Shown here: in pieces, positions 1 to 10,600 of the stretch
How the letters are laid out: each line of letters starts with the position of its first letter
Position numbering within the stretch: the first letter of the stretch is position 1
Origin: Hydractinia symbiolongicarpus
Taxonomy: Eukaryota > Cnidaria > Hydrozoa > Anthoathecata > Hydractiniidae
DNA: 64,000 nucleotides
Assembly (NCBI RefSeq): GCF_029227915.1
Contig: NC_079879.1
Span: 248,001 to 312,000 of the forward strand
Direction: 5' to 3'
Program-made: the position numbers and the translations under genes
Notes under the pieces: model-generated
Told to the model about the DNA's origin: nothing
What the model saw: only the letters and a program-made list of their open reading frames with translations
Database searches by the model: none

Positions 1-203
1 CCCGTATAGTCAAAAGTATACAAGGAAAGTACGCAGGGAGTAAACTCATTTCCCGAACGATTCTTTAAATTATTTTTTCACCACTAAAACGCATGAAACT
101 TGTAGTTTTCAAAAGTGATTTCATTTTTGATGAGACGCTGAATAAAAGGAGTTTAATCGCCGGCAATCGAAAACCCGCGATTTCCCGTAAATCCCGGACC
201 CGG
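1..203. repeat. Representative class A monomer (203 bp)
   Basis: The first complete unit; the next 'cccgtatagt' begins at 204. Class A marks are 'tcaaaagtatac' near its start, 'gtacgcaggg', 'ttcaccac' before 'aaaacgcatga', and a 'cccggacccgg' end. Class B units (for example the one beginning near 1,017) instead carry 'tcgaatgtatac', 'gtaaactggg', 'ttaccac' with 'gcataag', and usually follow a 'cccgggcttga' end. Every unit has a TTTAAA within the AT tract, so a DraI digest should give a ~200 bp ladder. The unit has around a dozen CpG dinucleotides, high for an otherwise AT-rich sequence. Confidence 0.9.
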
Positions 204-259
204 CCCGTATAGTCAAAAGTAAACAAATAAAGTACGCAGGGAGTAAACTCATTTCCCGA

Positions 260-2005
260 ACGATTTTTTAAATTATTTTTTCACCACTAAGACGCATGAG
301 ACTTGTAGTTTTCAAAAATGATTTCATTTTTGATGAGACGCGGAATAAAAGAAGTTTAATCGCCGGCAAACGAAAACCCGCGATTTCCCGTAAATTCCGG
401 GCTTGGCGCGTATAGTCGAATGTAAACAAAGAAAGAACCCAGGGAGTAAACTCATTTCCCGAACGATTTTTTAAATTAATTTTTTACCACTAAAACGCAT
501 AAGACTTGTAGTTTTCAAAAATGATTTCATTTTTGATGAGACGCGGAATAAAAGAAGTTTAATCGCCGGCAAACGAAAACCCGCGATTTCCCGTAAATCC
601 CGGACCCGGCTCGTATAGTCAAAAGTATACAAATAAAGTACGCAGGGAGTAAACTCATTTCCCGAACGATTTTTTAAATTATTTTTTCACCACTAAAACG
701 CATGAGACTTGTAATTTTCAAAAATGATTTCATTTTTGATGAGACGCTGAATAAAAGGAGTTTAATCGCCGGCAAACAAAAACCCGCGATTTCCCGTAAA
801 TCCCGGACCCGGCCCGTATAGTCAAAAGTATACAAGGAAAGTACGCAGGGAGTAAACTCATTTCCCGAACGATTCTTTAAATTATTTTTTCACCACTAAA
901 ACGCATGAAACTTGTAGTTTTCAAAAGTGATTTCATTTTTGATGAGACGCTAAATAAAAGGAGTTTAATCGCCGGCAAACGAAAACCCGCGATTTGCCGT
1001 AAATCCCGGGCTTGACCCGTATAGTCGAATGTATACAAAGAAAGTAAACTGGGAGTAAACTCATTTCCCGAACGATTTTTTAAATTAATTTTTTACCACC
1101 AAAACGCATAAGACTTGTAGTTTTCAAAAACGATTTCATTTTTGATGAGACGCTGAATAAAAGGAGTTTAATCTCCGGCAAACGAAAACCCGCGATTTCC
1201 CGTAAATCCCGGACCCGGCCCGTACAGTCAAAAGTATACAAGGAAAGTATGCAGGGAGTAAACTAATTTCCCGAACGATTTTTTAAATTATTTTTTCACC
1301 ACTAAGACGCATGAGACTTGTAGTTTTCAAAAATGATTTCATTTTTGATGAGACGCGGAATAAAAGAAGTTTAATCGCCGGCAAACGAAAACCCGCGATT
1401 TCCCGTAAATTCCGGGCTTGGCGCGTATAGTCGAATGTAAACAAAGAAAGAACCCAGGGAGTAAACTCATTTCCCGAGCGATTTTTTAAATTAATTTTTT
1501 ACCACTAAAACGCATAAGACTTGCAGTTTTCAAAAACGATTTCATTTTTGATGAGACGCTGAATAAAAGGTGTTTAATCTCCGGCAAACGAAAACCCGCG
1601 ATTTCCCGTAAATCCCGGACCCGGCTCGTATAGTCAAAAGTATACAAATAAAGTACGCAGGGAGTAAACTCATTTCCCGAACGATTTTTTAAATTATTTT
1701 TTCACCACTAAAACGCATGAGACTTGTAGTTTTCAAAAATGATTTCATTTTTGATGAGACGCTGAATAAAAGGAGTTTAATCGCCGGCAAACAAAAACCC
1801 GCGATTTCCGGTAAATCCCGGACCCGGCCCGTATAGTCAAAAGTATACAAGGAAAGTACGCAGGGAGTAAACTCATTTCCCGAACGATTCTTTAAATTAT
1901 TTTTTCACCACTAAAACGCATGAAACTTGTAGTTTTCAAAAGTGATTTCATTTTTGATGAGACGCTGAATAAAAGGAGTTTAATCGCCGGCAAACGAAAA
2001 CCCGC
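260..2005. repeat. 5-mer higher-order repeat, period 1,015 bp, ~1.7 copies
   Basis: Private variants recur exactly 1,015 bp apart: 'gcttggcgcg' at 401 and 1,416; 'tcgtatagtc' after 'cccggc' at 611 and 1,626; 'gcatgaaac' at 903 and 1,918; the 'aagacgcatgag' variant at about 290 and 1,305. That is five 203-bp units. Copies have since picked up point changes (for example 'cttgtag' against 'cttgcag' near 1,522), so this duplication is older than those further right. Ends are estimated from where the match fails, about 990 and 2,005. Confidence 0.75.
312..333. repeat. Dyad symmetry in the monomer, 10-bp arms
   Basis: The arm TCAAAAATGA is followed after a TT spacer by its exact reverse complement TCATTTTTGA. 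This is a perfect 22-bp palindrome with a 2-nt centre. It recurs at the same place in every monomer that has the 'aaaaatgatt' variant. Monomers with 'aaaaacgatt', 'aaaagtgatt' or 'cattcttga' have the same dyad with one or two mismatches. It could extrude as a short hairpin or bind a dimeric protein; neither is shown by the sequence. Confidence 0.85.
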
Positions 2006-3396
2006 GATTTCCCGTAAGTCCCGGACCCGGCCCGTATAGTCAATAGTATACAAATAAAGTACGCAGGGAGTAAACTCATTTCCCGAACGATTTTTTAAAT
2101 TATTTTTTCACCACTAAAACGCATGAGACTTGTAGTTTTCAAAAATGATTTCATTTTTGATGAGACGCTGAATAAAAGGAGTTTAATTGCCGGCAAACGA
2201 AAACCCGCGATTTGCCGTAAATCCCGGGCTTGACCCGTATAGTCGAATGTATACAAAGAAAGTAAACTGGGAGTAAACTCATTTCCCGAATGATTTTTTA
2301 AATTAATTTTTTACCACTAAAACGCATAAGACTTGTAGTTTTCAAAAACGATTTCATTTTTGATGAGACGCTGAATAAAAGGAGTTTAATCTCCGGCAAA
2401 CGAAAACCCGCGATTTCCCGTAAATCCCGGACGCGGCCCGTATAGTCAAAAGTATACAAGGAAAGTACGCAGGGAGTAAACTCATTTCCCGAACGATTCT
2501 TTAAATTATTTTTTCACCACTAAAACGCATGAGACTTGTAGTTTTCAAAAGTGATTTCATTTTTGATGAGACGCTGAATAAAAGGAATTTAATCTCCGGC
2601 AAAGAAAAACCCGCGATTTCCCGTAAATCCCGGACCCGGCCCGTATAGTCAAAAGTATACAAGGAAAGTACGCAGGGAGTAAACTCATTTCCCGAACGAT
2701 TCTTTCATTTTTGATGAGACGCTGAATAAAAGGAGTTTAATCGCCGGCAAACGAAAACCCGCGATTTCCCGTAAATCCCTGACCCGGCCCGTATAGTCAA
2801 AAGTATACAAGGAAAGTACGCAGGGAGAAAACTCATTTCCCGAACTATTCTTTAAATTATTTTTTCACCACTAAAACGCATGAGACTTGTAGTTTTCAAA
2901 AGTGATTTCATTTTTGATGAGACGCTGAATAAAAGGAGTTTAATCGCCGGCAAACAAAAACCCGCGATTTCCCGTAAATCCCAGACCCGGCCCGTATAGT
3001 CAAAAGTATACAAGGAAAGTACGCAGGGAGTAAACTCATTTCCCGAACGATTCTTTAAATTATTTTTTCACCACTAAAACGCATGAGACTTGTAGTTTTC
3101 AAAAGTGATTTCATTTTTGATGAGACGCTGAATAAAAGGAGTTTAATCGCCGGCAAACAAAAACCCGCGATTTCCCGTAAATCCCGGACCCGGCCCGTAT
3201 AGTCAAAAGTATACAAATAAAGTACGCAGGGAGTAAACTCATTTCCCGAACGATTCTTTAAATTATTTTTTCACCACTAAAACGCATGAGACTTGTAGTT
3301 TTTAAAAGTGATTTCATTTTTGATGAGACGCTGAATAAAAGGAGTTTAATCGCCGGCAAACGAAAACCCGCGATGTCCCGTAAATCCCTGACCCGG
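2006..3396. repeat. Satellite block, mostly class A units, no clear HOR
   Basis: About seven units. Apart from one class B unit at about 2.23-2.43 kb they are class A, with 'aaggaaagtacgcaggg' and 'aaaagtgattt'. No marker pair gives a consistent multi-unit period here. The block contains one internally deleted unit, described separately. No gene seen. Confidence 0.7.
2641..2788. repeat. Truncated 148-bp monomer (55-bp internal deletion)
   Basis: The distance between successive 'ccgtatagtc' starts is 148 bp instead of ~203. At 2,698-2,710 the text runs from 'gaacgattct' straight into 'ttcatttttgatg', skipping the AT tract, the 'aaaacgcatgag' box and the left arm of the dyad. The break lies between two T-rich segments sharing a few bases, which fits slippage or microhomology deletion. 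It is the most strongly shortened unit noticed in the array. Confidence 0.9.
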
Positions 3397-6195
3397 CCCG
3401 TGTAGTCAAAAGTATACAAATAAAGTACGCAGGGAGTACACTCATTTCCCCAACGATTTTTTAAATTATTTTTTCACCACTAAAACGCATGAGACTTGTA
3501 GTTTTCAAAAATGTATTCATTTTTTGATGAGACGCTGAATAAAAGGAGTTTAATCGCCGGAAAACGAAAACCCGCGATTTGCCGTAAATCCCGGGCTTGA
3601 CCCGTATAGTCGAATGTATACAAAGAAAGTAAACTGGGAGTAAACTCATTTCCCGATCGATTTTTTAAATTAATTTTTTACCACTAAAACGCATAAGACT
3701 TGTAGTTTTCAAAAACGATTTCATTTTTGATGAGACACTGAATAAAAGGAGTTTAATCTCCGGCAAACGAAAACCCGCGATTTCCCGTAAATCCCGGACG
3801 CGGCCCGTACAGTCAAAAGTATACAAGGAAAGTATGCAGGGAGTAAACTAATTTCCCGAACGATTTTTTAAATTATTTTTGCACCACTAAGACGCATGAG
3901 ACTTGTAGTTTTCAAAAATGCTTTCATTTTTGATGAGACGCGGAATAAAAGGAGTTTAATCGCCGGCAAACGAAAACCCGCAATTTCCCGTAAATCCCGG
4001 GCTTGACCCGCATACTCGAATGTATACAAAGAATGTAAACTGGGAGTAAACTCATTTCCCGAACGATTCTTTAAATTATTTTTCCACCACTAAAACGCAT
4101 GAGACTTGTAGTTTTCAAAAATGATTTCATTTTTGATGAGACGCTGAATAAAAGGAGTTTAATCGCCGGCAAACGAAAACCCGCGATTTGCCGTAAATCC
4201 CGGGCTTGACCCGTATAGTCGAATGTATACAAAGAAAGTAAACTGGGAGTAAACTCATTTCCCGAACGATTTTTTAAATTATTTTTTCACCACTAAAACG
4301 CATGAGACTTGTAGTTTTCAAAAATGATTTCATTTTTGATGAGACGCTGAATAAAAGGAGTGTAATCTCCGGCAAACGAAAACCCGCGATTTGCCGTAAA
4401 TCCCGGGCTTGACCCGTATAGTCGAATGTATACAAAGAAAGTAAATTGGGAGTAAACTCATTTCCCGAACGATTTTTTAAATTAATTTTTTACCACTAAA
4501 ACGCATAAGACTTGTAGTTTTCAAAAACGATTTCATTTTTGATGAGACGCTGAATAAAAGGAGTTTAATCTCCGGCAAACGAAAACCCGCGATTTCCCGT
4601 AAATCCCGGACGCGGCCCGTACAGTCAAAAGTATACAAGGAAAGTATGCAGGGAGTAAACTAATTTCCCGAACGATTTTTTAAATTATTTTTTCACCACT
4701 AAGACGCATGAGACTTGTAGTTTTCAAAAATGCTTTCATTTTTGATGAGACGCGGAATAAAAGGAGTTTAATCGCCGGCAAACGAAAACCCGCGATTTCC
4801 CGTAAATCCCGGGCTTGACCCGCATACTCGAATGTATACAAAGAATGTAAACTGGGAGTAAACTCATTTCCCGAACGATTCTTTAAATTATTTTTCCACT
4901 ACTAAAACGCATGAGACTTGTAGTTTTCAAAAATGATTTCATTTTTGATGAGACGCTGAATAAAAGGAGTTTAATCGCCGGCAAACGAAAACCCGCGATT
5001 TCCCGTAAATCCCTGACCCGGCCCGTGTAGTCAAAAGTATACAAATAAAGTACGCAGGGAGTACACTCATTTCCCGAACGATTTTTTAAATTATTTTTTC
5101 ACCACTAAAACGCATGAGACTTGTAGTTTTCAAAAATGATTTCATTTTTGATGAGACGCTGAATAAAAGGAGTTTAATCGCCGGAAAACGAAAACCCGCG
5201 ATTTGCCGTAAATCCCGGGCTTGACCCGTATAGTCGAATGTATACAAAGAAAGTAAACTGGGAGTAAACTCATTTCCCGATCGATTTTTTAAATTAATTT
5301 TTTACCACTAAAACGCATAAGACTTGTAGTTTTCAAAAACGATTTCATTTTTGATGAGACGCTGAATAAAAGGAGTTTAATCTCCGGCAAACGAAAACCC
5401 GCGATTTCCCGTAAATCCCGGACGCGGCCCGTACAGTCAAAAGTATACAAGGAAAGTATGCAGGGAGTAAACTAATTTCCCGAACGATTTTTTAAATTAT
5501 TTTTGCACCACTAAGACGCATGAGACTTGTAGTTTTCAAAAATGCTTTCATTTTTGATGAGACGCGGAATAAAAGGAGTTTAATCGCCGGCAAACGAAAA
5601 CCCGCAATTTCCCGTAAATCCCGGGCTTGACCCGCATACTCGAATGTATACAAAGAATGTAAACTGGGAGTAAACTCATTTCCCGAACGATTCTTTAAAT
5701 TATTTTTCCACCACTAAAACGCATGAGACTTGTAGTTTTCAAAAATGATTTCATTTTTGATGAGACGCTGAATAAAAGGAGTTTAATCGCCGGCAAACGA
5801 AAACCCGCGATTTGCCGTAAATCCCGGGCTTGACCCGTATAGTCGAATGTATACAAAGAAAGTAAACTGGGAGTAAACTCATTTCCCGAACGATTTTTTA
5901 AATTATTTTTTCACCACTAAAACGCATGAGACTTGTAGTTTTCAAAAATGATTTCATTTTTGATGAGACGCTGAATAAAAGGAGTGTAATCTCCGGCAAA
6001 CGAAAACCCGCGATTTGCCGTAAATCCCGGGCTTGACCCGTATAGTCGAATGTATACAAAGAAAGTAAATTGGGAGTAAACTCATTTCCCGAACGATTTT
6101 TTAAATTAATTTTTTACCACTAAAACGCATAAGACTTGTAGTTTTCAAAAACGATTTCATTTTTGATGAGACGCTGAATAAAAGGAGTTTAATCG
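3397..6195. repeat. 8-mer higher-order repeat, period 1,624 bp, ~1.7 copies
   Basis: Copy 1 starts at the rare 'cccgtgtagtc' at 3,397 and copy 2 at the same variant at 5,022. Downstream markers keep a spacing of 1,624: 'cggcccgtac' after 'gacg' at 3,801 and 5,425; 'gcaccactaag' at 3,881 and 5,505; 'gtaaattggg' at 4,441 and 6,065. The one-base change in offset comes from an extra T in 'cattttttgatg' near 3,520 of copy 1. The match fails near 4,570/6,195 (tctccgg against tcgccgg). Confidence 0.85.
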
Positions 6196-7689
6196 CCGGC
6201 AAACGAAAACCCGCGATTTCCCGTAAATCCCGGGCTTGACCCGCATACTCAAATGTATACAAAGAATGTAAACTGGGAGTAAACTCATTTCCCGAACGAT
6301 TTTTTAAATTATTTTTCCACCACTAAAACGCATGAGACTTGTAGTTTTCAAAAATGATTTCATTTTTGATGAGACGCTGAATAAAAGGAGTTTAATCGCC
6401 GGCAAACGAAAACCCGCGATTTGCCGTAAATCCCGGGCTTGACCCGTATAGTCGAATGTATACAAAGAAAGTAAACTGGGAGTAAACTCATTTCCCGAAC
6501 GATTTTTTAAATTATTTTTTCACCACTAAAACGCATGAGACTTGTAGTTTTCAAAAATGATTTCATTTTTGATGAAACGCTGAATAAAAGGAGTTTAATC
6601 GCCGGCAAACGAAAACCCGCGATTTGCCGTAAATCTCGGGCTTGACCCGTATAGTCGAATGTATACAAAGAAAGTAAACTGGGAGTAAACTCATTTCCCG
6701 AACGATTTTTTAAATTATTTTTTCACCACTAAAACGCATGAGACTTGTAGTTTTCAAAAATGATTTCATTTTTGATGAGACGCTGAATAAAAGGAGTTTA
6801 CTCGCCGGCAAACGAAAACCCGCGATTTGCCGTAAATCCCGGGCTTGACCCGTATAGTCGAATGTATGCAAAGAAAGTAAACTGGGAGTAAACTCATTTC
6901 CCGAACGATTTTTTAAATTAATTTTTTACCACTAAAACGCATAAGACTTGTAGTTTTCAAAAACGATTTCATTTTTGATGAGACGCTGAATAAAAGGAGT
7001 TTAATCTCCGGCAAACGAAAACCCGCGATTTCCCGTAAATCCCGGACCCGGCCCGTATAGTCAAAAGTATACAAGGAAAGTACGCAGGGAGTAAACTGAT
7101 TTCCCGATCGATTCTTTAAATTATTTTTTTACCACTAAAACGCATGAGACTTGTAGTTTTTAAAAGTGATTTCATTTTTGATGAGACGCTGAATAAAAGG
7201 AGTTTAATCGCCGGCAAACGAAAACCCGCGATTTCCCGTAAATCCCTGACCCGGCCCGTATAGTCAAAAGTATACAAGGAAAGTACGCAGGGAGAAAACT
7301 CATTTCCCGAACTATTCTTTAAATTATTTTTTCACCACTAAAACGCATGAGACTTGTAGTTTTCAAAAGTGATTTCATTTTTGATGAGACGCTGAATAAA
7401 AGGAGTTTAATCGCCGGCAAACAAAAACCCGCGATTTCCCGTAAATCCCAGACCCGGCCCGTATAGTCAAAAGTATACAAGGAAAGTACGCAGGGAGTAA
7501 ACTCATTTCCCGAACGATTCTTTAAATTATTTTTTCACCACTAAAACGCATGAGACTTGTAGTTTTCAAAAGTGATTTCATTTTTGATGAGACGCTGAAT
7601 AAAAGGAGTTTAATCGCCGGCAAACAAAAACCCGCGATTTCCCGTAAATCCCGGACCCGGCCCGTATAGTCAAAAGTATACAAATAAAG
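6196..7689. repeat. Satellite block between HORs
   Basis: Several consecutive class B units (6.4-7.0 kb) are followed by class A units. It includes 'gtaaactgatttcccgatcg' near 7,091, a variant that returns in the 14-mer block (10,339 and 13,181) and in later blocks, so sequence has been shared between blocks. No gene seen. Confidence 0.7.
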
Positions 7690-10600
7690 TACGCAGGGAG
7701 TAAACTCATTTCCCGAACGATTCTTTAAATTATTTTTTCACCACTAAAACGCATGAGACTTGTAGTTTTTAAAAGTGATTTCATTTTTGATGAGACGCTG
7801 AATAAAAGGAGTTTAATCGCCGGCAAACGAAAACCCGCGATTTCCCGTAAATCCCTGACCCGGCCCGTGTAGTCAAAAGTATACAAATAAAGTACGCAGG
7901 GAGTACACTCATTTCCCGAACGATTTTTTAAATTATTTTTTCACCACTAAAACGCATGAGACTTGTAGTTTTCAAAAATGATTTCATTTTTGATGAGACG
8001 CTGAATAAAAGGAGTTTAATCGCCGGAAAACGAAAACCCGCGATTTGCCGTAAATCCCGGGCTTGACCCGTATAGTCGAATGTATACAAAGAAAGTAAAC
8101 TGGGAGTAAACTCATTTCCCGATCGATTTTTTAAATTAATTTTTTACCACTAAAACGCATAAGACTTGTAGTTTTCAAAAACGATTTCATTTTTGATGAG
8201 ACGCTGAATAAAAGGAGTTTAATCTCCGGCAAACGAAAACCCGCGATTTCCCGTAAATCCCGGACGCGGCCCGTACAGTCAAAAGTATACAAGGAAAGTA
8301 TGCAGGGAGTAAACTAATTTCCCGAACGATTTTTTAAATTATTTTTTCACCACTAAGACGCATGAGACTTGTAGTTTTCAAAAATGCTTTCATTTTTGAT
8401 GAGACGCGGAATAAAAGGAGTTTAATCGCCGGCAAACGAAAACCCGCGATTTCCCGTAAATCCCTGACCCGGCCCGTGTAGTCAAAAGTATACAAATAAA
8501 GTACGCAGGGAGTACACTCATTTCCCGAACGATTTTTTAAATTATTTTTTCACCACTAAAACGCATGAGACTTGTAGTTTTCAAAAATGATTTCATTTTT
8601 GATGAGACGCTGAATAAAAGGAGTTTAATCGCCGGAAAACGAAAACCCGCGATTTGCCGTAAATCCCGGGCTTGACCCGTATAGTCGAATGTATACAAAG
8701 AAAGTAAACTGGGAGTAAACTAATTTCCCGAACGATTTTTTAAATTATTTTTTCACCACTAAGACGCATGAGACTTGTAGTTTTCAAAAATGCTTTCATT
8801 TTTGATGAGACGCGGAATAAAAGGAGTTTAATCGCCGGCAAACGAAAACCCGCGATTTCCCGTAAATCCCGGGCTTGACCCGCATACTCGAATGTATACA
8901 AAGAATGTAAACTGGGAGTAAACTCATTTCCCGAACGATTCTTTAAATTATTTTTCCACCACTAAAACGCATGAGACTTGTAGTTTTCAAAAATGATTTC
9001 ATTTTTGATGAGACGCTGAATAAAAGGAGTTTAATCGCCGGCAAACGAAAACCCGCGATTTGCCGTAAATCCCGGGCTTGACCCGTATAGTCGAATGTAT
9101 ACAAAGAAAGTAAACTGGGAGTAAACTCATTTCCCGAACGATTTTTTAAATTATTTTTTCACCACTAAAACGCATGAGACTTGTAGTTTTCAAAAATGAT
9201 TTCATTTTTGATGAGACGCTGAATAAAAGGAGTGTAATCTCCGGCAAACGAAAACCCGCGATTTGCCGTAAATCCCGGGCTTGACCCGTATAGTCGAATG
9301 TATACAAAGAAAGTAAATTGGGAGTAAACTCATTTCCCGAACGATTTTTTAAATTAATTTTTTACCACTAAAACGCATAAGACTTGTAGTTTTCAAAAAC
9401 GATTTCATTTTTGATGAGACGCTGAATAAAAGGAGTTTAATCTCCGGCAAACGAAAACCCGCAATTTCCCGTAAATCCCGGACGCGGCCCGTACAGTCAA
9501 AAGTATACAAGGAAAGTATGCAGGGAGTAAACTAATTTCCCGAACGATTTTTTAAATTATTTTTTCACCACTAAGACGCATGAGACTTGTAGTTTTCAAA
9601 AATGCTTTCATTTTTGATGAGACGCGGAATAAAAGGAGTTTAATCGCCGGCAAACGAAAACCCGCGATTTCCCGTAAATCCCGGGCTTGACCCGCATACT
9701 CGAATGTATATAAAGAATGTGAACTGGGAGTAAACTCATTTCCCGAACGATTCTTTAAATTATTTTTCCACCACTAAAACGCATGAGACTTGTAGTTTTC
9801 AAAAATGATTTCATTTTTGATGAGACGCTGAATAAAAGGAGTTTAATCGCCGGCAAACGAAAACCCGCGATTTGCCGTAAATCCCGGGCTTGACCCGTAT
9901 AGTCGAATGTATACAAAGAAAGCAAACTGGGAGTAAACTCATTTCCCGAACGATTTTTTAAATTATTTTTTCACCACTAAAACGCATGAGACTTGTAGTT
10001 TTCAAAAATGATTTCATTTTTGATGAGACGCTGAATAAAAGGAGTGTAATCTCCGGCAAACGAAAACCCGCGATTTGCCGTAAATCCCGGGCTTGACCCG
10101 TATAGTCGAATGTATACAAAGAAAGTAAATTGGGAGTAAACTCATTTCCCGAACGATTTTTTAAATTAATTTTTTACCACTAAAACGCATAAGACTTGTA
10201 GTTTTCAAAAACGATTTCATTTTTGATGAGACGCTGAATAAAAGGAGTTTAATCTCCGGCAAACGAAAACCCGCGATTTCCCGTAAATCCCGGACCCGGC
10301 CCGTTTAGTCAAAAGTTTACAAGGAAAGTACGCAGGGAGTAAACTGATTTCCCGATCGATTCTCTAAATTATTTTTTCACCACTAAAACGCATGAGACTA
10401 GTAGTTTTTAAAAGTGATTTCATTTTTGATGAGACGCTGAATAAAAGGAGTTTAATCGCCGGCAAACGAAAACCCGCGATTTCCCGTAAATCCCTGACCC
10501 GGCCCGTTTAGTCAAAAGTATACAAGGAAAGTACGCAGGGAGTAAACTCATTTCCCGAACGATTCTTTAAATTATTTTTTCACCACTAAAACGCATGAGA

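Noticed and set aside
325-350. Hammerhead ribozyme core (TTGATGAG...GAAT resembles CTGATGAG...GAAA)
   Set aside because: The invariant first C of CTGATGA is T, no stem II of useful length fits between the boxes, and GAAA is absent (GAATAAA). Similar satellites in other animals do carry such ribozymes, so a covariance-model search would settle it.
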